Assembly: GCA_021325255.1 (NCBI GenBank)
Contig: JAJPHP010000071.1
Span: forward strand, 1-64,000
Length of the DNA: 64,000 bases
Direction of reading: 5' to 3'
DNA from: Nitrososphaerota archaeon
GTDB taxonomy: Archaea > Thermoproteota > Nitrososphaeria > Nitrososphaerales > CADDZS01
The position numbers and the translations under genes are program-made. A model generated the notes under the pieces. It made no database searches. It saw nothing but the letters and a program-made list of their open reading frames with translations, and had not been told where the DNA came from. The stretch's first letter is position 1. Each line of letters begins with the position of its first letter. Shown in pieces: positions 26,893-34,782 of the stretch.

Positions 26893-28104
26893 TTAGGGTC
26901 CGAAGATGCTAGTGTAGAGGTTTACCCAAGCTGTGCCGTTGACGTACATATTCGGGCTAGAGTTTGCACCCATTGCGACCAGTGCCGTTCCTTCCGGAAT
27001 CGCCGGGAAGTAGTGCGAAGCGACCAACCCAAAGACTGGTGTTCTTCCTGTCAGTGAGAATGCTACAGCTCCAGAGTACGACTGGAACCACTCAAGTAGC
27101 AGTCTTGCTGTGTACGGATGTGGTGCATTTGTTGTCAGTGCTCCTGGGACTGGACTGATGTAGAATGTGTTGCCAAGTGACTTGAAACCTACCGGCGCCC
27201 CCGAGGCCTGTCCGCCCACGAAATCGTTGAGGTATCCGAGACCAATTGCTGCTTGACCTGTCGAAACATCAGTGTACGCGTCTCCAGCGCTCGAGGTGAT
27301 GATCGGGTTGTTTGCCTTTACCTGATTGAGCCAGTTGATGAATGATTGATTGGTGGTTGAGACGCCTAGTGATGAGAACAGTGGGCCTGCAAGGTTCAGT
27401 GTGGATGGATCATCGAAGACAAGCTTGCCTTTCCACTGTGAATCTGCGATGCCGTACCACGATGTCGGCAGCGTAGTGTTGTCCTTCACCAAGTTTGTGT
27501 TCCATATCAAGCCGATTGGTAGACCGAATATCGGATGGATATAGCCGGTCGGGTCTATGCCTGAATAGTTGTTGAGGTATTCCTCTTGGCTGACGTAGGG
27601 CGTCAGTGCTCCAGTTGGGATGAGCTGCATGAGAGCTGGTTGCGAATCAACGAGGATATCAGCCTGGACGTGTCCAGCTTGGTACTCCGTCTTTGCCCTT
27701 GTGACGATGTCACCGGGAGAAAGTCCCACATAGTTCACGTGAATCCATGGGAACGCTTTGGTGAGGATTGCGTTGAATGTTGGCCAGTCACCTGTGTCCA
27801 TGACACAGTAGCACGTGACCTGTCCACCTTCAGCTTTTGACAAAGCAATGAGAGTCTGGTTGATTCCGCCACCGCCTCCGGAGGCTGTTTGTGTTACTGT
27901 TTGTGTTACTGTCTGGCCACCGGTCCCGCTTTGAGTTACGGTTACTGTCTGGCCGCCAGTTCCCTGAGTTACTGTCGTTACCTGTGTCACGGTCGTACTA
28001 ACCGTGACTGTTGAATTTGCTACAGATAGGGTATAAGCTCCTATACCAGCTATCGCTAAAATCACGATAACGATAACTGCTAGTACGGTTCTGCTTAAAG
28101 CCAT
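26893..28104 (-). CDS. ABC transporter extracellular substrate-binding protein (Fe3+/thiamine type)
   Basis: The frame is open to 28200, but the ATG at 28102-28104 is chosen: it begins MALSRTVLAVIVIVILAIAG, a membrane anchor, and lies 27 nt after a TATA-like element. A Thr/Val/Gln-rich linker (TVTQVTTVTQ repeats) follows to about residue 80, the typical archaeal stalk for a surface binding protein. The binding domain resembles FbpA/ThiB: ADILVDSQPALMQLI, WNTNLVKDNTTLPTSWYGI, KGKLVFDDPS and GRTPVFGL. It delivers ligand to the downstream permease. Confidence 0.88.
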   Translation of the reverse strand: MALSRTVLAVIVIVILAIAGIGAYTLSVANSTVTVSTTVTQVTTVTQGTGGQTVTVTQSGTGGQTVTQTVTQTASGGGGGINQTLIALSKAEGGQVTCYCVMDTGDWPTFNAILTKAFPWIHVNYVGLSPGDIVTRAKTEYQAGHVQADILVDSQPALMQLIPTGALTPYVSQEEYLNNYSGIDPTGYIHPIFGLPIGLIWNTNLVKDNTTLPTSWYGIADSQWKGKLVFDDPSTLNLAGPLFSSLGVSTTNQSFINWLNQVKANNPIITSSAGDAYTDVSTGQAAIGLGYLNDFVGGQASGAPVGFKSLGNTFYISPVPGALTTNAPHPYTARLLLEWFQSYSGAVAFSLTGRTPVFGLVASHYFPAIPEGTALVAMGANSSPNMYVNGTAWVNLYTSIFGP

Positions 28105-28125
28105 AAGCCCGCTCAATGAAATTAG

Positions 28126-28136
28126 TGTATTTGAAC
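28126..28136 (-). promoter_or_regulatory. TATA-like box of the binding-protein/permease operon
   Basis: Minus-strand ttcaaatacac is centred 27 nt before the ATG at 28104, the spacing of a leaderless transcript. It supports the internal start. Confidence 0.55.
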
Positions 28137-28270
28137 ATTGCGAGGAATATCGAATATAACAGAACAATTTGTACGTTCCATTCTTCTGAAACCATCCCAT
28201 TTTTAAGGGGCCGAGACCAATGCCTAAACCATTTTTAGCGAAAAGAAGTGAAAGATACGAGCATAAGGTC

Positions 28271-28993
28271 TCATCTTCGGATTATGGAATCGGCAAACCT
28301 CGCGGACTCCAGAGACTCGAGGTGCTTCAGCACCTCCTCCGTGGAAGCAACGTCCGCATACTTCATCCTCATGTCGAATATGCTCACGGTGTTTGAGATC
28401 TTCACTCTGTCGAAAACCGCGTCTGAGACGAGTATGCTCCTAAAGTGGTAAGAGGCCCCATCGACCACCGTGCCTCTCACGCAACCACTCGTAGTCCCGC
28501 CCGTTATGATCAGCGTGTCGACGCTATCCTTGATCAGCTCCGAAACCATGTTCGTGGCAAAAAAGCCGCTCGGGTAGTGCTTGTAAATTAGGTGATCTCC
28601 CTCTCTGGGCTCGATCTCGCTCACTACCGTGATCTGGTCCTTCTCGTTCTTCTCTCTGCTCGTCTTTGATCCAAACCCCGCGGACGGCGGCGACCTTTTC
28701 GGGAGAGGGATCGTGTAGTAAATTGGAATGTTCAATTTCCGCGCAGCTTTGATTATCTTTGCTGCGTTACGCACGGCCCTCCAAGCTACTGCACCGCTGC
28801 TCTTCGGCCATATCTTTATCGACTCTGCGATTGGTGCATCTAGTCCGACAAAGCTCGTCGTAAAGTCGATTGCGACAACTGCGAGAGATTTGCCGAAACT
28901 GGGTCTGCGGTTGAACCCCGGCGAATAAGCGGACACAACGTCGTGCTCCTCCTTTGACAGATACTGCGTAATTTCGAGAGATTCGTCTAACAA
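28271..28993 (-). CDS. Isochorismatase-family cysteine hydrolase (N-carbamoylsarcosine amidase-like)
   Basis: A 240-residue cysteine hydrolase. The D-K-C triad is complete: D43 in VVAIDFTTSF, K138 in IYKHYPSGFF and C171 in GGTTSGCVRGTVVDGASY, with the cis-peptide neighbourhood GGTTSG. The S-G-C-V-R-G-T pattern is that of N-carbamoylsarcosine amidase, maleamate amidohydrolase and RutB relatives, which cleave amides or carbamoyl groups. It lies just downstream of the dihydroorotate-dehydrogenase-like gene on the same strand, in keeping with an N-heterocycle or ureido-compound pathway. Confidence 0.9.
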   Translation of the reverse strand: MLDESLEITQYLSKEEHDVVSAYSPGFNRRPSFGKSLAVVAIDFTTSFVGLDAPIAESIKIWPKSSGAVAWRAVRNAAKIIKAARKLNIPIYYTIPLPKRSPPSAGFGSKTSREKNEKDQITVVSEIEPREGDHLIYKHYPSGFFATNMVSELIKDSVDTLIITGGTTSGCVRGTVVDGASYHFRSILVSDAVFDRVKISNTVSIFDMRMKYADVASTEEVLKHLESLESARFADSIIRR

Positions 28994-29081
28994 TCTAAAG
29001 TCACGCTCTGGTACTACTCGAACATGGTTGTGACAAACGCCCGATTTAGATTAACTTTTTCGTTACCTGGCTGTTGATTTG

Positions 29082-30173
29082 TCACTTTGAAGTCATCGAG
29101 GCCGTAGCGAGCTCGCTTTCGAGCAGTGGAACTGCCTGCGCGTCGTGCTCGATGGCAAGACCGTTTTCAGCCCTCACAGGATGCTTTAGGGCAATGCCGC
29201 GTATCTCGCTCAAATTTTCAATTGCCTGGCTTGCCATGTACGCCTCGATTCCTTCGAGGAGCTTGTCGATCAGCTTGTAGTCCCGATACACGGCACGGCA
29301 GATTCCAATTGCTGTGGCGCCGACCATTATCATCTGGATCGCGTCGCTCGCAGTCGAGATTCCTCCCGCGCTCAGGATGGGCTTGCGTGTGACCTTTGCG
29401 AGCTTCATCGTGTTGCCAACCGTCAGAGGCACCACGCTCTCGAGCGATGGGTTCTTCGGAAAAGTGGAGGCCCTGCCCCTGTAAATGTCAACCCAAATGC
29501 CTCCCTCGTAGCGCGAGGTGTGAATCGAGAGAGCGTCCAATCTTGTCGTGTTCTCGATCATTCGTATTGCGTCGGGTCTTTCAACGGCCCACTTTGTAAA
29601 GAAAGCCTTAGGCAGCAGGGGGATATCTATTGCGTCCTTCGCCGCCTTGATTGCTTCCATTGCTCTCTCCGGGCCTCCCTGCGACCACCACTGTCCCAAT
29701 CGCTCCCAGTTTTTCCCTGGAAGCTGCTTCCCACGGAAAGTGCTGGCGCTCGGGCACACGAGGTCCATGTGAATTCCGCTCGCTCCCGCCTTCTCGTACT
29801 CGCGTGCGATTATACTGGCTTCCTCGGGGGTGCGGGGAGAGAAGCTCCCTATGATGTGTCCGCCTAATTGATCCGCAAGCGGCTTTACCTCCTGGATGTA
29901 TTCGGCCATCCTCTTGTACCCAGGATTTACAAGAGCCTCTGTGCCGTCCATTCCAATGTCCCAGTAGCATCTGGGAGTGGGGCTCTTGTCCCACTTTCTC
30001 GGGAAGGATGGGAGAGGATCCCAGGTTGCCGATTTTGTAATTACTGCGCCATAACCAGCTTTCAATAATCTTCTAAGGCCTGCCGGGCTCAATGCGTAAC
30101 CCGCAGAGTCAGCGACAATCGGATTCTTTAGGTGAATGCCTGCAAAGTCAACGGAGACGTCGTATTCTGGCAT
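29082..30173 (-). CDS. Dihydroorotate/dihydropyrimidine dehydrogenase-like FMN enzyme (copy 1)
   Basis: A 363-residue TIM-barrel FMN protein. The frame extends to 30233, but ATG 30171-30173 (MPEYDVSVDFAGIHLKNPIV) lies 28 nt after a TATA box and matches the family start. FMN contacts are recognisable: the K47 strand AVITKSAT, MDLVCPSA with C140, LLPKAFF, and the phosphate loop GGISTASDAIQMIMVGATAIGI. No clear counterpart of the catalytic Cys/Ser loop of dihydroorotate and dihydropyrimidine dehydrogenases is seen after VCP; that region is Trp-rich. It is unlikely to be PyrD, as no pyrimidine biosynthesis gene is nearby. The paralogue is at 45541-46686. Confidence 0.82.
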   Translation of the reverse strand: MPEYDVSVDFAGIHLKNPIVADSAGYALSPAGLRRLLKAGYGAVITKSATWDPLPSFPRKWDKSPTPRCYWDIGMDGTEALVNPGYKRMAEYIQEVKPLADQLGGHIIGSFSPRTPEEASIIAREYEKAGASGIHMDLVCPSASTFRGKQLPGKNWERLGQWWSQGGPERAMEAIKAAKDAIDIPLLPKAFFTKWAVERPDAIRMIENTTRLDALSIHTSRYEGGIWVDIYRGRASTFPKNPSLESVVPLTVGNTMKLAKVTRKPILSAGGISTASDAIQMIMVGATAIGICRAVYRDYKLIDKLLEGIEAYMASQAIENLSEIRGIALKHPVRAENGLAIEHDAQAVPLLESELATASMTSK

Positions 30174-30196
30174 GGAACCAAAAAATCGCCTTTTGT

Positions 30197-30206
30197 GATA
30201 TTTAAG
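30197..30206 (-). promoter_or_regulatory. TATA-like box of the dihydroorotate-dehydrogenase-like gene
   Basis: Minus-strand cttaaatatc is centred 28 nt before the chosen ATG, implying a leaderless mRNA and deciding the start at 30173. Confidence 0.55.
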
Positions 30207-30446
30207 CGATTTAAGGCTACAGGCGTCCAGCAAGCGTACTCCTCTTCTCCCTTCTTTTTCTAATTCGAACTAAGGCTACCACCAGATCTGCCTGCCGTGA
30301 TCCGAATTTGTCTGCAGCTCCGCCGATTCCATGAAGATTGCCCCAAAGGTCAGCGTCAGCAAGTGATCAAAGAGAACAAGAATTCATGATCTAAGAAACG
30401 GCCAGTGATGAGTTTTTCCTCTTCCTTCCTCAAAATTCTTCAATAT

Positions 30447-30457
30447 TGATATATTTG
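30447..30457 (+). promoter_or_regulatory. TATA-like box of the epimerase at 30484
   Basis: tgatatatttg is centred about 31 nt before the TTG start, a leaderless-type arrangement. The 240 bases between this box and the divergent promoter at 30197 show no gene. Confidence 0.55.
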
Positions 30458-30483
30458 ATTTGGACTTACTCGCCGAGAAATAG

Positions 30484-31434
30484 TTGGCCACGCTGATCAC
30501 AGGTGCCGGACTGGTAGGTTCGCAGATTGCACGAATCGCGGTCGAGAAGGGGGAGAGGCCGGTTATCTACGATGTCAGGCCTCAGCTTGAGTCGATCAGG
30601 CAGATCGTAGATCCGCAAAAGTTTGACATCGTAGTGAGCGACGTGCTGAACCTTGAGGCTCTCGAGGACCTGATCAGGAGCAAAGGAATTACAAAGATCA
30701 TTCACACCGCAGCAAATCCCATGCTGACCGTCGGCGCCGCTCAAAAGCCATATGATGCAATTCGCCTGAATATAATGGGAACTGTAAACATACTCGAGAC
30801 CGCGAGGAAACTCAACATACAGAGAATCGTGTTCACGAGTTCATCTGTGCTATATACGTATAGAAGAGGCGGCCTCGAAAGTGGGAAACTATCCGAGGAC
30901 AACTACCCGAGAACCACGACCGTCTATGCCTCGACAAAATTGACCTGCGAGAACCTTGGTCTGAATTACGTAGAATCGTACGGCCTGGACTTTGTCGCCG
31001 TTCGGTTTGGGGCGGTCTTCGGCCCCTGGTCCGGCAGTGGGGGAGGTGGGCCGTCGGTGATGTTCAAGCATCTCATTGAAAAGTCGCTCAAAGGCGAAGA
31101 GGCGACGCTGAGCCCGAGAGCCATCGACTTTGTCTACTCCAAGGACGCAGCTCGGTCCACGGTACTAGCTTTGGAAAGCAAGAATATTTCGAGCAGGATC
31201 TACAACGTAGGAATGGGGAAAATGTATACGCCCCACGAGATAATTGACATTGTAAGAAAAATCCTTCCCCAAGCAAGGATCAAGGTTGAGGAGTTGTCAA
31301 TTGGAAGTCCCGCAGTCAAGGCAGAGCAACCCATGAGCCTGGAAAGGAGCAGGAAGGAGATAGGATACGAGCCGATGTATGACATGCCAAGGGCACTTGA
31401 GGATTACGTGGGCTGGTACAAACAATACTCCTGA
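30484..31434 (+). CDS. NAD(P)-dependent epimerase/dehydratase (extended SDR), second copy
   Basis: A 316-residue paralogue of the gene at 11016. TGAGLVG lies at residues 5-11, IIHTAANPM follows, catalytic Ser in FTSSSVLY, and YASTK carries the Tyr/Lys pair. C-terminal YNVGMGKMYTPHEI mirrors the first copy. Start TTG is fixed by the TATA box and by the first beta strand (ATLITGAG). It is divergent from the dihydroorotate-dehydrogenase-like gene. The two copies may act on different substrates of the local catabolic region. Confidence 0.85.
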   Translation: MATLITGAGLVGSQIARIAVEKGERPVIYDVRPQLESIRQIVDPQKFDIVVSDVLNLEALEDLIRSKGITKIIHTAANPMLTVGAAQKPYDAIRLNIMGTVNILETARKLNIQRIVFTSSSVLYTYRRGGLESGKLSEDNYPRTTTVYASTKLTCENLGLNYVESYGLDFVAVRFGAVFGPWSGSGGGGPSVMFKHLIEKSLKGEEATLSPRAIDFVYSKDAARSTVLALESKNISSRIYNVGMGKMYTPHEIIDIVRKILPQARIKVEELSIGSPAVKAEQPMSLERSRKEIGYEPMYDMPRALEDYVGWYKQYS

Positions 31435-31547
31435 TATACGTCGAACACTGGTCCTGAAGACCAAAGAGCTCTTACAGGAAGCGACAAAAAAGGAGAGAGC
31501 GAGTTGGGAGGCAGAATCTCTTTTTCCTCCCGCAGTAAATCCCCCAC

Positions 31548-31554
31548 TTTTTTT
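31548..31554 (+). terminator. T-run downstream of the epimerase
   Basis: A seven-T run, preceded by another T5 at 31521-31525, lies between the convergent epimerase and Mo hydroxylase genes. Archaeal transcription commonly ends at such T-rich stretches. Confidence 0.35.
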
Positions 31555-31569
31555 GTTTCGCGCTCACTA

Positions 31570-34059
31570 TTACTTTTTCCTCACGCTTTGTAGTTTTTCC
31601 AATATTTCGACAGGATCTGCGTGCGAGTCGTTCATCTTCAGGCCGAGCGGCTCGAGCGCGTCAGCTACTGCATTCGCACAGGCGATCAGAGGCGCACCTC
31701 CTCCCTCCGCGGTACCTCTGGCTCCAATCGGAGTGAAAGGCGACGGAACCGGGTACTCGTCAACCTCGAACGGTGACCCTTGGAGGAAGTCGAGAGCCGT
31801 GGGGACGAGATAGTCCATGAACGAGGAAGTCATAAGCTGGCCCTCGTCGTTGTACTTGTGCTGCTCAAACAGCGCTGCACCCAATTGATGCCCTAATTGC
31901 CCGTGGATCTGCCCTTCGACGATCATCGGGTTTATCACGTTTCCGGGGTCCTCTACTATTCTGACCCTCCTCAAATGCGTCATCCCGGTCTCTTTGTCTA
32001 TCTCCGCGAACACCATACACGCACTCGAGGAGTAGGAAAGTGCAAAGTTCCCGCGTTGCTCGTCAACTGGAAGGTACAGCGGTGCCCTGTAGACGTAGAG
32101 CTCCATGAGTCCGGGCTCCTCTCCCTTTGGGAGCCTCGAGAGGTCCTTCCACGCAATCTCTGCGACCTCCCTGAGAGTCATTGATTTGCTTCCTTCCAGA
32201 GAAATTATTTTCCCGTCAACGAGCTCAAGTTCAGACTGTGGAGTTTCGAGCGCATGGCTTGCTATCCTCATTATCTTCTGCCTGAGCTTGTGCGCCACTC
32301 CATCGAGAGCGCCCACTGCGCATATAGCGAACCTGCTCGCGTAGGTCCCCGAGTGAGGCGTGTATGGATGCGTCCACATATCAAATCCCGGCAGCGCGTT
32401 TACCTGATCAGGGTGAACCGTCAGTACGTTTGCAACGATCTGTGAAACTGTAGTCTCGTGCCCCTGTCCCTGCGGAGTCGTTCCAACAGCCGCCGACACA
32501 CTCCCGTCCTCATTCATCCTGATCAGCGCGGCCTCGCTCTCTCCAGAACTGTGCGACTTTGGGTTGATCACGTGACTGAAGCCTGGATTGACGGGCGAGG
32601 AATCCATCCCCATCGAGATCCCGACGCCCACTATTCTGCCTTGGGCACGCAGCCGATCCCTCTCCCTCAATACCTCCTCGTAGTTTACTCCGTCAGCCAA
32701 TTTCTGGAGCAACCCGGGATAGTCGCCGCCGTCGAGAATTCCTCCAGTTGGCGTCTCGTAGGGCATCTGCTTTGGAGCGACAAAATTCTTCATCCTGATC
32801 TCGACCTGGTCCATACCTAGGCGTCGGGCGGCTGAATCGATCATCCTTTCGACGAGATAGTTCTGCTGCATCTTGCCGTAACACCTGTTCGGACCCACCG
32901 GACACTTGTTGGTAACGACCGCCCACACGTCCATCTCGAGACACCGAAACTTGTAGACAACGCTCGCGTGTCTGATAAAGTTCAACGCCCCCAGCGGCTC
33001 CCTTCGCATGTAGGCGCCTTCGTCATGCACCGCTCTTGCACGGTAGCCGAGTATCGTGCCGTCCTTCTTCAGCGCAATCTCGGCGGTGTAGTAGACCTCG
33101 TTTCCGTGTGCCGAGGAAACCATGTGCTCCGAGCGGAGTTCCTCCCAGAGGACAGGCCTCTTCACCCTGCGTGAGCCTATCGCCAGGAGCATGATGTACG
33201 TATAATTCTCAACCTTGATCCCGAAACCTCCGCCAATGTCGGGGCTGATGAAGCGTAGTTTGTTCTGCGGAACCTTGAGCGCCTTCGCCACCATGCCAAT
33301 GATGTGCGCGGGCCTCTGGTTGTTGCTCCAGATGGTAAAACTGTCCCGCCCCTGATTGTAGCTTACAAGCGCCGCGTTGTTCTCCAGTGGGGCGGAGGTG
33401 AACCTGTGAAAGTGGAAATTTTCGCTGACGACAAGATCGGCGGAGCGAAAGGCGCCGTCAACGTCACCGTAGATGAACTTTCTGTGCCACATGGCGTTCG
33501 ACGGTACGTTCTCATGAACGAGCGGACTGTCCGGCTCCACAGCCTGCTGTGGGGAAAGTACCGCGGGGAGCATCTCGTACTCGACGTCGACGAGCTCGGC
33601 CGCGTCGTATGCGGTATACTTGTCCTTTGCGATAACTAGGGCAATCGGCTCTCCGACATGCCTTGCCTTTTCAACAGCGATGCCATAATCCTTCTGCTGG
33701 TTGTAAGGGGGTGAGAGGAGATTTGCGAGGGGATCTATTTCCTTTGCGACATCGGCCCCCGTGATCACCGCGAGAACTCCGGGCAGCGCGAGTGCCTTGC
33801 TCGCGTCAATCTTTGTTATCTTTGCGTGGGCATAAGGGCTGCGCACAAAAGCTGCAAAAGTAAGATTTGGTAGCCTTAGGTCACACGTGTAAGAACCTTG
33901 GCCCGTCAAGAAGCGCCGATCTTCCTTGCGCAGGAGTGATTTGTTGAGCCACTTCTTACTCTGCTCCTGTATCACGATTGGTACGGTCATTGTCAAATTT
34001 TGACCCTTGTCACCCTCTCTTTCTCTTCTTGCTAAGATGAGGAGTTGTCTTTTCGCCAT
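31570..34059 (-). CDS. Molybdenum hydroxylase large subunit (xanthine dehydrogenase/CoxL superfamily), unpaired
   Basis: An 829-residue Mo-binding subunit (about 806 if the ATG at 33990 is used, which would remove a basic leader). Landmarks are DIGGGFGIKVE, GTTPQGQGHETTVSQI, SGTYASR and the catalytic Glu in GARGTAEGGGAP near the C-terminus. It lacks the Ala-Tyr-Arg-Cys active-site loop of form I CO dehydrogenase; the equivalent region is PVGPNRCYGKMQQN. No small or FAD subunit adjoins it on this strand; it could share those of the divergent operon. Substrate class: aldehyde, purine or N-heterocycle. Confidence 0.9.
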   Translation of the reverse strand: MAKRQLLILARREREGDKGQNLTMTVPIVIQEQSKKWLNKSLLRKEDRRFLTGQGSYTCDLRLPNLTFAAFVRSPYAHAKITKIDASKALALPGVLAVITGADVAKEIDPLANLLSPPYNQQKDYGIAVEKARHVGEPIALVIAKDKYTAYDAAELVDVEYEMLPAVLSPQQAVEPDSPLVHENVPSNAMWHRKFIYGDVDGAFRSADLVVSENFHFHRFTSAPLENNAALVSYNQGRDSFTIWSNNQRPAHIIGMVAKALKVPQNKLRFISPDIGGGFGIKVENYTYIMLLAIGSRRVKRPVLWEELRSEHMVSSAHGNEVYYTAEIALKKDGTILGYRARAVHDEGAYMRREPLGALNFIRHASVVYKFRCLEMDVWAVVTNKCPVGPNRCYGKMQQNYLVERMIDSAARRLGMDQVEIRMKNFVAPKQMPYETPTGGILDGGDYPGLLQKLADGVNYEEVLRERDRLRAQGRIVGVGISMGMDSSPVNPGFSHVINPKSHSSGESEAALIRMNEDGSVSAAVGTTPQGQGHETTVSQIVANVLTVHPDQVNALPGFDMWTHPYTPHSGTYASRFAICAVGALDGVAHKLRQKIMRIASHALETPQSELELVDGKIISLEGSKSMTLREVAEIAWKDLSRLPKGEEPGLMELYVYRAPLYLPVDEQRGNFALSYSSSACMVFAEIDKETGMTHLRRVRIVEDPGNVINPMIVEGQIHGQLGHQLGAALFEQHKYNDEGQLMTSSFMDYLVPTALDFLQGSPFEVDEYPVPSPFTPIGARGTAEGGGAPLIACANAVADALEPLGLKMNDSHADPVEILEKLQSVRKK

Positions 34060-34262
34060 GGATTAAATCATTTTTCTTCCATGTGATTTGTACCCCTCTC
34101 TCTCCCGCCACGGATACAAAGACAATGCAGGAAGCGAGGGAGGAAAAAGAGGGACAAATCAGCCATGGTTTGCAGCCTTGCCTTACCTTTCGCTCTCTTA
34201 CTTTTTCAGAAGCAAACCTTTAGTTTCTGGTAATGCGCAGAAGGGGTTGGCAACGCAAATTG

Positions 34263-34757
34263 ATGATGAAACCAGAAGCAGTCTCGGGCTCTCGCGAGGT
34301 CACGATCGACGCGAAGATTAATGGTTCGAGCGTCCACGTGATAGTCCCGAGCAAGTTTACGCTCGCTGAGCTTCTGCGAGAAAAGTTAGATTTGACGGGG
34401 ACAAAGCTCGGGTGCAATCGCGCCGAGTGCGGCGTCTGCACCGTGCTACTCGACGGCACCCCTGTCTTCTCATGCACGGTCCTTGCCGCAGAGGTGAACG
34501 GGAGGAAGGTTGAGACCGTCGAGGGCATGCTCCAGGGCGAAAGGCTTCACCCGCTTCAGCAGGCATTTGTGAAAGAGGATGCACTTCAGTGCGGCTTTTG
34601 CACGCCGGGCCTCTTGATGACTTTGGAAGCTCTTACAAACAAAGTGGAAAGGCCAACTTTGCAGCAGGTCAAGGACGCGATCGCAGGGAACTACTGCAGA
34701 TGCGGAGCCTACCCGAACATCTTCAAGGCCGCCCTAGAAGCAGCGCAGGCTCGCTAG
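34263..34757 (+). CDS. [2Fe-2S] small subunit of a molybdenum hydroxylase
   Basis: A ferredoxin-like electron-transfer subunit of 164 residues. Cluster I ligands are C51, C56, C59 and C71 (GCNRAECGVCTVLLDG...SC); cluster II ligands are C110, C113, C145 and C147 (QCGFCTPG, YCRCGAY). A start at 34233 would add ten Arg/Trp-rich residues; ATG 34263 is preferred because the TATA-like ctttagt at 34218-34224 predicts initiation near 34247. It is the first gene of a three-gene operon with the Mo and FAD subunits, 25 bases before the next gene. Confidence 0.9.
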   Translation: MMKPEAVSGSREVTIDAKINGSSVHVIVPSKFTLAELLREKLDLTGTKLGCNRAECGVCTVLLDGTPVFSCTVLAAEVNGRKVETVEGMLQGERLHPLQQAFVKEDALQCGFCTPGLLMTLEALTNKVERPTLQQVKDAIAGNYCRCGAYPNIFKAALEAAQAR

Positions 34758-34782
34758 CCAAAAAGAAAAGGAGAGGGAGAAG

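Noticed and set aside
29082..30173. PyrD of pyrimidine biosynthesis
   Set aside because: No other pyr genes are nearby and the base-loop Cys/Ser is not evident; a second copy with the same deviation lies at 45541.
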